Positions 10,902 through 18,646 of a stretch of DNA of 64,000 nucleotides are shown here, piece by piece; position 1 is the first letter of the stretch; each line of letters begins with the position of its first letter. This stretch comes from Rugamonas sp. A1-17. Lineage in GTDB: Bacteria > Pseudomonadota > Gammaproteobacteria > Burkholderiales > Burkholderiaceae_D. The notes beneath the pieces are model-generated. The model worked only from the letters and a program-made list of their open reading frames with translations, was not told the origin of the DNA and ran no database searches. Made by a program: the position numbers and the translations under genes. The stretch is taken from positions 124,001 through 188,000 of the forward strand of contig JAJLPB010000015.1 of the NCBI GenBank assembly GCA_025548565.1, read 5' to 3'.

Positions 10902-11387
10902 ATGAAAAAGCTGCGCACATTGCTGTTGGGGGCGGCGTTGGGGTTGCCGCTGGCATTTTCCACCCCGGCCGCGCTGGCCGTGAAGCAGGGCCACATGGAA
11001 AAGGTCGGGCAAGTTCCGCCATCGGACCGTCATCTCGACCGTTCCGGCAAGACCCGCAAGGGCAAGGCCTCGTACTATGGCCGCCGATTTCATGGCAGGA
11101 AAATGGCGAATGGCGAAATCATGAAGCCGGATAGCAACGCCGCCGCCAGCAAGACGCTGCCGGTGGGCACGGTTGCCAAAGTTACCAACCTTGACAACAA
11201 CAAAAGCGACGTCGTGGTGGTCAAGGATCGCGGGCCGTATGCGAAGGGACGCATCATCGACGTGACGCCCAGGACCGCCGATAAGCTGGACATGAAGGAA
11301 GAGGGCGTGGCACCCGTGGCCGTCACCCCGCTCAAGCTGCCGCCCAGGAGCGAGGCCGCGTCGGCCCCGCTCGACAAGTCGCGTTAG
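10902..11387 (+). CDS. septal ring lytic transglycosylase RlpA-family protein
   Basis: A 161-residue exported protein. The signal peptide MKKLRTLLLGAALG ends near residue 26 (AALA). A double-psi beta-barrel domain follows: GKASYYGRRFHGRKMANGE, then LPVGTVAKVTNL, then VVVKDRGPYAKGRIIDV with the catalytic-type Asp. There is no lipobox and no SPOR domain, so it is a short RlpA relative rather than full RlpA. I chose the ATG at 10902 because the open frame upstream of it has no signal-peptide character and runs into the divergent gene's promoter region. Confidence 0.85.
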   Translation: MKKLRTLLLGAALGLPLAFSTPAALAVKQGHMEKVGQVPPSDRHLDRSGKTRKGKASYYGRRFHGRKMANGEIMKPDSNAAASKTLPVGTVAKVTNLDNNKSDVVVVKDRGPYAKGRIIDVTPRTADKLDMKEEGVAPVAVTPLKLPPRSEAASAPLDKSR

Positions 11388-11400
11388 CCCGCTGCGCCGG

Positions 11401-11847
11401 TCAGGTGCTTCCCAGTGGCATGAACATCTTCGGCAGCATCGGATTGATGTCTTTTTTCAGCATCTCCGGCACAAAGGGATCTTTTTGGAAGGACAGGGAA
11501 GCGTAGAATTTTTCACTCCCGTTGGCTGGCCGCAACACCAGGCGTCGTATGCCCAAGCTGTTGCAATACTGTTCTATGCGTTGCATGAACCAGCGGCCCA
11601 CGCCCTGTGACCGGTATTTGCTGTTGACGACCAGTTCGGAGATCACGCAAAACTCGGGCGGCGCCAATTCCAGGCGTGCGATGGCGATCTGCTTGCGATT
11701 TGTTTCCACGCTGACCCAAACAATCTTACCTACGGGATTGGAAGGCAATTTTGTGTCCGTCGGCCAGTTTGCATCTTGGCGATACGCGCGCAGTACTTTG
11801 ATGGGAAGTGCCGTCTTCAGGGGAATAAATTGTAAAACCAAGGGCAT
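11401..11847 (-). CDS. GNAT-family N-acetyltransferase
   Basis: A 148-residue Gcn5-related acetyltransferase that would transfer acetyl from acetyl-CoA to an unknown amine. The core is recognisable: IAIARLEL, CVISELVVNSKYR (beta-4), the acetyl-CoA loop SQGVGRWF, then CNSLGIRRLVLRP and the FYASLSFQKDP ending typical of the family. It converges on the RlpA-like gene, with 13 bases between their stops. Confidence 0.85.
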   Translation of the reverse strand: MPLVLQFIPLKTALPIKVLRAYRQDANWPTDTKLPSNPVGKIVWVSVETNRKQIAIARLELAPPEFCVISELVVNSKYRSQGVGRWFMQRIEQYCNSLGIRRLVLRPANGSEKFYASLSFQKDPFVPEMLKKDINPMLPKMFMPLGST

Positions 11848-12040
11848 AAGTGGATCTTGCTAAGGGAATCACTTAGCCTAAGGGACGCACGATAGGAATA
11901 CAAGCAATGATTTGTATAAATTGTTGCTTGGGGGTGATGGATGGCCGCAGGGACGGGTGCTGCCCGTGCCCCGCCCGCGCCGCTACGCGGGGCTTGTGCG
12001 AAAATGCCACATCGGCGCGACAGCGTCATTCGGAGCCAGC

Positions 12041-12664
12041 ATGGAAGACCGCTATTTCTACCAGCCCGCGCTGGGCCACGGCCTGCCGCACGATCCCTTC
12101 AACGCCATCGTCGGCCCGCGCCCGATCGGCTGGATTTCGTCGCGCAGCGCGGAGGGCGCGCTGAACCTGGCGCCCTACAGCTTTTTCAACGCCTTCAATT
12201 ACACGCCGCCGCTGATCGGTTTTTCCAGCCAGGGCCGCAAGGATACGCTGCGCAATATCGAGCAGACCGGTGAATTCGTGTGGAACCTGGCCACGCGGCC
12301 GCTGGCCGAGGCGATGAACGCGACCTGCGCGCCGGCGCCGCCGGACGTGGACGAGTTCGCGCTGGCCGGCCTGACGCCAGCGCCGTCGACCATCGTCGGT
12401 GTGCCGCGCGTGGCCGAGAGTCCCGTCGCGTTCGAATGCAAATGCAGCCAGATCATCCGCCTGCAGGATGCGTCGGGCGCGCCGACCGACGGCTGGCTCA
12501 TCATGGGGGAAGTGGTGGGGGTGCACATCGCGCGCGACCTGCTGCGCGACGGCGTCTATGACACGGCAGGGTCGCGGACGATCTTGCGCGCCGGCGGCCC
12601 TGCCGATTATTTCGAGATCAACCGGGACAGCCTGTTCCGCATGCGGCGGCCAGACTACCCGTAA
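12041..12664 (+). CDS. flavin reductase-like (FMN-binding split barrel) protein
   Basis: A 207-residue protein of the flavin-reductase-like domain family, binding FMN and probably reducing flavin or acting in an oxidoreductase pair. Signatures are DPFNAIVGPRPIGWISS, NLAPYSFFNAFNYTPPLIGFSS, KDTLRNIEQTGEFVWNLA and the GEVVGVHI strand. I chose the ATG at 12041, which begins MEDRYFYQP; the frame upstream is Arg/Pro-rich and not protein-like. It is convergent with the asparaginase gene, with 4 bases between their stops. Confidence 0.88.
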   Translation: MEDRYFYQPALGHGLPHDPFNAIVGPRPIGWISSRSAEGALNLAPYSFFNAFNYTPPLIGFSSQGRKDTLRNIEQTGEFVWNLATRPLAEAMNATCAPAPPDVDEFALAGLTPAPSTIVGVPRVAESPVAFECKCSQIIRLQDASGAPTDGWLIMGEVVGVHIARDLLRDGVYDTAGSRTILRAGGPADYFEINRDSLFRMRRPDYP

Positions 12665-12668
12665 TCGA

Positions 12669-13757
12669 TCAGTAGGTGTAGAACATGCGCTGGATTTCCT
12701 TGCTGTCGCTGGTCTTGGTCAGCGCCAGCATCAGCAGGATGCGCGCCTTCTGTGCATTGAGCGTATCGGCCACCACGAAGTCCAGCTCATCGTCGTTGGC
12801 TTCGCCGTTGCGGGCCACGATGCCCTGGCCGACGCGCGCGGCGCGCACGATCACCACGCCTTGCTTGCGGGCCGCGGTCAGCGAAGGCACGACCTTGGTG
12901 GCCAGGCTGCCGTCGCCAACGCCGGCGTGGATGATGCCCTTGGCGCCGGCAGCCACCAGGGCGTTCAGCGCGACCGGGCCGACGTTGGCGTAGCCGTAGA
13001 CGATGTCGACCTGCGGCAGCGCGTCGAGCTTGCTGACGTCGAACTCGGTGTCAACCGTGTGCTTGCGGGTCGACGCATGGTAGAAGTAAGGCTTGTTGCC
13101 CTGGATGTAGCCCAGCATGCCCAGTTCGGTGGTCTTGAAGCTGTCCGGGGTCGAGGTGTTGGTCTTGGTGACGTCGCGGGCGCCGTGGATCTGGTCGTTC
13201 ATCGCGACCAGCACGCCCTTGCCGATGGCTTCCTTGCTGGCGGCCAGCAGCACAGCGTTGTACAGGTTGATCGGCCCGTCGGCCGACAGCGCGGTACCCG
13301 GACGCATGGCGCCGACCAGCACCACCGGCTTCTTGCTCTTGACGACCAGATCCAGGAAGTAGGCGGTCTCTTCCAGCGTATCGGTGCCGTGGGTGATGAC
13401 GATGCCGTCGACGTCAGGCTGCGCCAGCAGCGTGTTGACGCGCTTGGCCAGGGTCAGCCAATGCTCGTTGCTCATGTTTTCGCTGGCGATCTGGAACACT
13501 TGCTCGCCTTTGACCTGGGCCACCTTGGCCAGTTCCGGCACGGCCTGGATCAGGCGATCCACGCCCACCGTGGCGGCGGTGTAGCCGACCGTGGTGGTGC
13601 TGGTGGCGCCGCTGCCGGCGATGGTGCCGCCGGTGGCCAGGATGGTCACGTGGGCGAGCGGCGCGGCGGCTTTTTCTGCTGCCCCGGCATAGGCGCTGAG
13701 CACCATTGCACAAGCGAACATTGCTTTAAGAAACCGTGCGGGGATTGGGTGCGTCAT
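12669..13757 (-). CDS. ansB: type II (periplasmic) L-asparaginase
   Basis: Hydrolyses L-asparagine to aspartate and ammonia in the periplasm. The 362 residues begin with a signal peptide ending near residue 26 (AYAGA). The first catalytic signature ATGGTIAG is at 41-48 with nucleophile Thr45; the second, GIVITHGTDTLEET, carries Thr125-Asp126. Tyr60 of GYT matches the flexible-loop tyrosine. The C-terminal segment ends MFYTY. Upstream, two tandem copies of a 19-bp sequence precede the promoter region. The symbol is by family; glutaminase activity of the same fold is not excluded. Confidence 0.92.
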   Translation of the reverse strand: MTHPIPARFLKAMFACAMVLSAYAGAAEKAAAPLAHVTILATGGTIAGSGATSTTTVGYTAATVGVDRLIQAVPELAKVAQVKGEQVFQIASENMSNEHWLTLAKRVNTLLAQPDVDGIVITHGTDTLEETAYFLDLVVKSKKPVVLVGAMRPGTALSADGPINLYNAVLLAASKEAIGKGVLVAMNDQIHGARDVTKTNTSTPDSFKTTELGMLGYIQGNKPYFYHASTRKHTVDTEFDVSKLDALPQVDIVYGYANVGPVALNALVAAGAKGIIHAGVGDGSLATKVVPSLTAARKQGVVIVRAARVGQGIVARNGEANDDELDFVVADTLNAQKARILLMLALTKTSDSKEIQRMFYTY

Positions 13758-13804
13758 GCGATCTCCTGACCTAGCTAGTTATAAAGCTTGAGATAGTAAC
13801 AAAT

Positions 13805-13842
13805 AGGCCGCATGTCAACAATGAGGCCGCATGTCAACAATG
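13805..13842. repeat. tandem 19-bp repeat upstream of the asparaginase gene
   Basis: Two perfect, head-to-tail copies of AGGCCGCATGTCAACAATG (13805-13823 and 13824-13842), located 48 bases upstream of the asparaginase start. This could be replication slippage or a pair of regulator sites. Confidence 0.8.
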
Positions 13843-13925
13843 CGTACCGTTGCCGCGTTATGGGTGGCATGAGATCATGTTTACATAGATAATTGCTGTA
13901 AGAAAATTATAAAAGAGAAAATATT

Positions 13926-14273
13926 ATGACTTTTGCTAACACCACGCGCAGGGTCGCGGTGCTGGCGCTGATGGCCGTGTTGGCCGCCTGCGGCAAGAGC
14001 GCGGCGGAAAAGCGGCAGGAAGAAGCCGCGACGCTGACTAGTTTGGGCGAGAAATATGTGAAGGAAAAGGTTCGCGAGCCGGCCTCGGCAATGTTCCGCA
14101 ACCAGGTCGTCGGCAAGGGCGGCGCCACGTGCGGCGAGTTCAACGCCAAGGACGCGTTCGGCGCCTACATCGGCTACCAGCGCTACATCTCGGTGGCGCG
14201 CGACCTGACCCTGCTGGCGCAGGATGTCTCGCCCGCCGAATTCGAACAAAACTGGAACCAGCTCTGCCGATAG
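13926..14273 (+). CDS. small putative lipoprotein
   Basis: A 115-residue protein with a basic N-terminus, a hydrophobic stretch and the lipobox LAAC, giving lipidated Cys22. The mature part is charged (EKRQEEAATL) and carries KVREPASAMFRNQVV, a segment I associate with small lipoproteins of unknown role. Two further cysteines (in ATCGEFN and at the end, QLCR) could form a disulfide. The leader is A/T-rich with AAAAGAGAAAA before the ATG. Confidence 0.72.
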   Translation: MTFANTTRRVAVLALMAVLAACGKSAAEKRQEEAATLTSLGEKYVKEKVREPASAMFRNQVVGKGGATCGEFNAKDAFGAYIGYQRYISVARDLTLLAQDVSPAEFEQNWNQLCR

Positions 14274-14332
14274 TCCGCCTGCCGCCGAGCGCGTTTGGCG
14301 CTATCATGGGCGGACACTGACTGAGGAAAAGC

Positions 14333-16030
14333 ATGGGCATGGAACCAAAAACCGCAGGGGGCCAGAGCGCGCTCCCGGAAGCCGCATCGACCGACATCGG
14401 CAACCGCCGCCACCAGATCCTGCCGGCGCTGAACGAGGCGCAATTCGAACTGCTGGGCCGCTACGGCGAACGCCGCCACTTCAAGGCCGGCGACATCCTG
14501 TTCAGGCAGGGCGACCGCCACATCTCCATGTACGTCATCATCTCCGGCGCGATCGAGATCGAGCGCGCCTCGGCGCTGGGCGGCGCGGTGGTTCACGGCA
14601 CCCACGGCGCCGGCATGTTCACCGGCGAAATCGGCACGCTGGCCGGCCGCGCGGCTGTCGCCACCGGGCGCGTGGTGGCCGACGGCGAATTCATCGTCAT
14701 CAGCGAGGAATCCCTGCGCACGCTGGTGATCTCGGAAGCCGCGCTGAGCGAAACCATCATGCGCGCGTACATCCTGCGGCGCGTGGCCTACATGCAGGAC
14801 CAGACCGGCGGCGTGGTGATGTTCGGCGCGCGCCACTCGCAGGCGACGCTGGTGCTGCGCCATTTCCTGACCCGCAACGGCCAGCCCACCGCCTACTTCG
14901 ACACCGAACTGCACGCCGAAACGGCGCAGATGATGGAGCGCTTCGGCGTCACCGAGGCCGACATCCCGGTCATCGTCACGCCGTCGGGCGAGGTGCTGCG
15001 CCATCCCACGCTGCGCCAGGTGGCCGACAGCATCGGCCTCAGTTCCGACAACATCGACGGCCGCACCTTCGACCTGGTGGTGGTCGGCGCCGGTCCGGCC
15101 GGACTGGCGGCCGCCGTGTACGCGGCCTCGGAGGGCTTGAGCGTGGCGGTGCTGGACTCGAAGGCGCCCGGCGGCCAGGCCGGCTCCAGCTCCAAGATCG
15201 AAAACTATTTCGGCTTTCCGACCGGCGTTTCCGGCCAGGCGCTGGCGGGCCGCGGTTTGTCGCAGGCGCGCAAGTTCGGCGCCGAGGTGGCGGTGCCGGT
15301 GCGCGTGAGCGCCGTCGATTGCGAAGGACCGGACTTCGAGATCGCCATCGACAGCGGCGAGCGTCTGCGCGCGCGCTCGATCGTCATCGCCACCGGTGCG
15401 CGCTACCGCAAGCCGGACTTACCGGACCTGGAGCGCTTCGAAGGCTGCGGCGTCTACTACAGCGCCTCGTTCATGGAAGCGACCTTCTGCGCCAACGAGG
15501 AGGTGGTGATCGTCGGCGGCGGCAATTCGGCGGGGCAGGCGGCGGTGTTCCTGGCCGGGCACGCGAAGCACGTTCACATCGTGGTGCGCGCCGACGGGCT
15601 GGCCGCCAGCATGTCGCGCTATCTGATCCAGCGTATCGAGGCCGCGCCCAACATCACGCTGCACACGCGCAAACAGATCGTCGAACTGCAGGGTGATGAC
15701 AAGCTTGAACGCATCAGCTGGCAGACCGCCGGCGGCGAGGTGAAGACCGCGCCGGCGCGCCACCTGTTCCTGTTCCTGGGCGCTGAGCCGAACACCGCGT
15801 GGCTGGGCGATTGCGTGGAGTTGGATGACAAGCACTTCGTGCTGACCGGCCCGCAGGTTCCAATGGAGGATTGGCCGCTGGAGCGCGGCCCGCACTTCCT
15901 GGAAACCAGCCGTCCGCGCATCTTCGCCGTGGGCGATGTGCGCAGCGGATCGGTCAAGCGCGTGGCCGCGGCGGTGGGTGAAGGTTCGGCGGCGGTGCAG
16001 TCGCTGCATCAGGTGTTGGCGAGCGGCTGA
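14333..16030 (+). CDS. cyclic-nucleotide-binding-domain thioredoxin-reductase-like flavoprotein
   Basis: A 565-residue three-part protein. Residues about 28-150 form a cNMP-binding domain (FKAGDILFRQGD, MFTGEIGTLAGR). Residues about 160-238 form a glutaredoxin-like segment. Residues 246-565 form a thioredoxin-reductase-type FAD/NAD(P)H module with GAGPAGLAAA at 252-261, the second dinucleotide motif GGGNSAG at 395-401 and the C-terminal FAVGDVR. The redox CxxC of true thioredoxin reductase is replaced by SASF at 377-380, and the glutaredoxin-like segment also lacks cysteines, so it is not a normal disulfide reductase. My recollection is that relatives share this loss. The partner or substrate is unknown. 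Confidence 0.85.
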   Translation: MGMEPKTAGGQSALPEAASTDIGNRRHQILPALNEAQFELLGRYGERRHFKAGDILFRQGDRHISMYVIISGAIEIERASALGGAVVHGTHGAGMFTGEIGTLAGRAAVATGRVVADGEFIVISEESLRTLVISEAALSETIMRAYILRRVAYMQDQTGGVVMFGARHSQATLVLRHFLTRNGQPTAYFDTELHAETAQMMERFGVTEADIPVIVTPSGEVLRHPTLRQVADSIGLSSDNIDGRTFDLVVVGAGPAGLAAAVYAASEGLSVAVLDSKAPGGQAGSSSKIENYFGFPTGVSGQALAGRGLSQARKFGAEVAVPVRVSAVDCEGPDFEIAIDSGERLRARSIVIATGARYRKPDLPDLERFEGCGVYYSASFMEATFCANEEVVIVGGGNSAGQAAVFLAGHAKHVHIVVRADGLAASMSRYLIQRIEAAPNITLHTRKQIVELQGDDKLERISWQTAGGEVKTAPARHLFLFLGAEPNTAWLGDCVELDDKHFVLTGPQVPMEDWPLERGPHFLETSRPRIFAVGDVRSGSVKRVAAAVGEGSAAVQSLHQVLASG

Positions 16031-17152
16031 TCACACGCTGCGCAGCGGCTTGCTGTAGCGGGTGGAGCGCCGGATCGCCGGATGCTTGCCCGGCGGGTGC
16101 GCCAGCGCCTCCATGGCGCGGTCATAGCCGTACTGCCACTGGTCGTTCATGTGCTGGACGAAGGTGTCGTAAGTGGGCGGCATCGCCAGCTCGATGCGGT
16201 TGCGGCGCCAGTCCAGCTTTTGCTGCAGCTGCTGCTTGGCCAGCACCACCGACACGTCCGATGAATCGATGCGCATATCGGCCAGGTGGGTATTGGCATA
16301 GCGCAGGCGCGCATTGCCGTTGATGCCCAACACCGAGCGCCAGGCGGGAATCGCAAACACCTGGTCGAAGGCTTCCTTGAACTCCATGATGACTTCCGCG
16401 CCGAGGCGGCGCGCGATCTCCACCGGGAACAGATCGAGCACGCCGCCAATATATTCCTGGCCGCGATACTGCTGGCAGCGGAAGTAGATCATGTCGGCGA
16501 TGGAGATGCGGGCGGCGTCGGCCAGCGGCACGCTGCCGTCGATCAGCAGGTCGTGCGCGACCGCGTGCTGGCCCCAGCGGGTGTCGCTCAGCGGCGACTG
16601 CATCCCTTGCAGCAGCGCGGCGGCCTGCTCGCCGCAGAACACCGTCTCCGCAAACAGCTTGCGGCCCCCGCGCGGCTGGCCCACTTCCGATTCGTCGAAC
16701 AGCAGCTTGCCGCCGATGATGGCGACATCCACCTCCGGCGTGCCGGTGGCGGGCGGGAAGGGCAGTTGCGACGGAATCTCGAAAAGGTAGTCGCCGAACA
16801 GGTCGGGGATCACGGGCGCTTTAGCGGTCGACAGCTTGCGCTTGGCGGCGCGCATCAAGCTGCCCATCAGGTCCGCGCGCTGGGTCGATTTCAGGCTGCA
16901 CCAGAACTGGTACATCTCCCGTGACGACAGCCAGGCATGCTGCGCGCCCGGATCGGGCAGGTTGTGGATGATGGTGGCCGCGATCGCGCCGCCGCAGCTG
17001 GCCAGCAGCACGTCGGGCGCCCGCCCGGCCTGCCGCAGCGCGGCGTACATGCCGATGTACATGCCAAAGCGGAATCCTCCCCCGCCCAGTACCATGCAGC
17101 GTTTATACGGTTTATACGATTGTTGCCAAGGTTGAATTTGTGCTTGCGTCAT
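16031..17152 (-). CDS. patatin-like phospholipase family protein
   Basis: A 373-residue patatin-fold protein, probably cytoplasmic (no signal peptide). The oxyanion-hole motif GGGGFR is at 23-28 and a dyad-type DGS occurs in LLIDGSVPLADA. The nucleophile elbow, normally GxSxG, reads ASCGG with Cys53 in the serine position, so hydrolase activity must be shown rather than assumed. The C-terminal part is tryptophan- and tyrosine-rich. It converges on the flavoprotein gene with stops abutting. Confidence 0.8.
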   Translation of the reverse strand: MTQAQIQPWQQSYKPYKRCMVLGGGGFRFGMYIGMYAALRQAGRAPDVLLASCGGAIAATIIHNLPDPGAQHAWLSSREMYQFWCSLKSTQRADLMGSLMRAAKRKLSTAKAPVIPDLFGDYLFEIPSQLPFPPATGTPEVDVAIIGGKLLFDESEVGQPRGGRKLFAETVFCGEQAAALLQGMQSPLSDTRWGQHAVAHDLLIDGSVPLADAARISIADMIYFRCQQYRGQEYIGGVLDLFPVEIARRLGAEVIMEFKEAFDQVFAIPAWRSVLGINGNARLRYANTHLADMRIDSSDVSVVLAKQQLQQKLDWRRNRIELAMPPTYDTFVQHMNDQWQYGYDRAMEALAHPPGKHPAIRRSTRYSKPLRSV

Positions 17153-17259
17153 AAACCGAACCTTACCACAGCAGGCTCCGCGCGGATGGAAATTGATATA
17201 AACCTAATCGCGCGCAGGCACCAGTTGACGGTGACGCGCGACAGGCGAAGAATTGATGG

Positions 17260-17544
17260 ATGGACGATCAACTCGCAATGATTGAGAAAGCTGTGCAGGC
17301 CTTGTTAGCCAGCAATGAGGCGATGCGTGTTGATATCGCGAAATTGCAGGTGCAGGTGGCGTCGATTGTCGAACACTACGCGACAAAGGTGGATATTGAA
17401 ATGGTTAAAACCTCGGTTTCTGACGCGAAGGCGGAATTTCATAAATCCATGCAGGCGCAGACCTGGAAGCTAATTTCCTGGATGACCGTGGTCTGCTCCG
17501 CACTGACCGCGGCAGTCTATTTTATTGCGCGTAATGTTCACTAA
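17260..17544 (+). CDS. small coiled-coil membrane protein
   Basis: A 94-residue protein. Residues 1-65 are a predicted coiled coil with regular hydrophobic spacing (MIEKAVQALLASNEAM, IAKLQVQVASIV), followed by one membrane helix at about 70-90 (LISWMTVVCSALTAAVYFI) near the C-terminus, a tail-anchored layout. Similar small proteins occur in phage and host genomes, but I assign no function. Its 3' end overlaps that of the convergent acyltransferase gene by 23 bases. Confidence 0.6.
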   Translation: MDDQLAMIEKAVQALLASNEAMRVDIAKLQVQVASIVEHYATKVDIEMVKTSVSDAKAEFHKSMQAQTWKLISWMTVVCSALTAAVYFIARNVH

Positions 17545-18646
17545 CCGTCCGGCGGCGCAGGGCGGCGTTGGCTGGCTCGGAGACGTAGCGGGCGACGAGG
17601 GCGGCGGCCAGCGCCGTCAGGCACAGGAACAGCAGCAGCCAGGGCAGCCGGGCGCCGTAGCTCAGGTGCGCCTTGTCCACCACATTGCGCATGGCCGCCA
17701 GCACGATGATGTGGAACAGGTAAATCTCGTAGCTGTGCCGGCCGAACCAGCGCAGCACAGACACGCGCGGCGTGCGCTCCGTCGCGGAAGGCGCCGAACT
17801 GCCCAGCAGGAAAACGCCGCTCGCCAACGATACCAGCGTGAAGCCAAATACCTCATGGCCTTCGATGCCGCGCAGGTACAGCGCCGCCAGCGCGATGCCG
17901 GCCGCGATGCGCAGCGTGCGGCCTTGCCGCGCATTCGGCACTTCGCGCCGCGCCAGCATCGCCGTCAGGCAGCCGATGGCGATGGCGTCGAAGCAGGCCA
18001 GGTAGCCGTACATGAAATAGATCTCGTTGTCGGTATGTTGGCTGCGGTAGAGCGGCCCGGCCACGATGGCTATGCAGCACAGCAGCACGATCATCCAGCT
18101 GCGGCGCAGCAGCAGGCATGACAGGGGCTGCAGCAGGTAGAACATCTCCTCGACCGACAGCGACCAGTACACATTGAGGCAGTAGTTGAAGTAGCCGGCG
18201 GTTTGCATCAGCTGGTTGTGCCAGAACGTCAGTACCGATCCGGCGGCGATGAAGAAGTAGCTGGCCGGCCGGTCCACGTCGCCGTCCGAATTGGAAAAGA
18301 AGGGCACGTCGAAGGTCCCCAACACCACGATGATCGCCAATGCGAGCAGCAGGGCGGGCATGATGCGCGAGAAACGGTATAAATAGAATGTACGAATATC
18401 GATCCGCGACAACTCGCCCCAGCGCCGCAGCGACATCGATGTGATCAGATAGCCGGATATGGTGAAGAACATCGTCACGCCGAAGTTACCCCGAAGCGCC
18501 GCGCGCAGCAGCCAGGCCGCCAGGATGTCGCCCAGCGGGCTGTTTTTCAACCCGTAAGCCAGCGTAAAGTGCAGCACCAGAACGCACATGATGGCTGCAC
18601 CGCGCAAGGTGTCGATATGGTGGTTTCTTAACGGGTGTTCGTTCAC
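17522..18646 (-). CDS. acyltransferase 3 family membrane protein
   Basis: A 374-residue multi-spanning protein of the OafA/YrhL (acyltransferase 3) family, which moves acyl groups onto surface sugars or other extracytoplasmic acceptors. The N-terminal signature HIDTLRGAAIMCVLVLHF carries the conserved catalytic-type His; the FFTISGYL and VYWSLSVEEMFYL blocks are also family hallmarks. I start it at the GTG at 18646, because HIDTLRG follows shortly and a GGAG lies 8 bases upstream. That start overlaps the receptor stop (GTGA), implying translational coupling. The acceptor is unknown. Confidence 0.85.
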   Translation of the reverse strand: MNEHPLRNHHIDTLRGAAIMCVLVLHFTLAYGLKNSPLGDILAAWLLRAALRGNFGVTMFFTISGYLITSMSLRRWGELSRIDIRTFYLYRFSRIMPALLLALAIIVVLGTFDVPFFSNSDGDVDRPASYFFIAAGSVLTFWHNQLMQTAGYFNYCLNVYWSLSVEEMFYLLQPLSCLLLRRSWMIVLLCCIAIVAGPLYRSQHTDNEIYFMYGYLACFDAIAIGCLTAMLARREVPNARQGRTLRIAAGIALAALYLRGIEGHEVFGFTLVSLASGVFLLGSSAPSATERTPRVSVLRWFGRHSYEIYLFHIIVLAAMRNVVDKAHLSYGARLPWLLLFLCLTALAAALVARYVSEPANAALRRRTVSEHYAQ

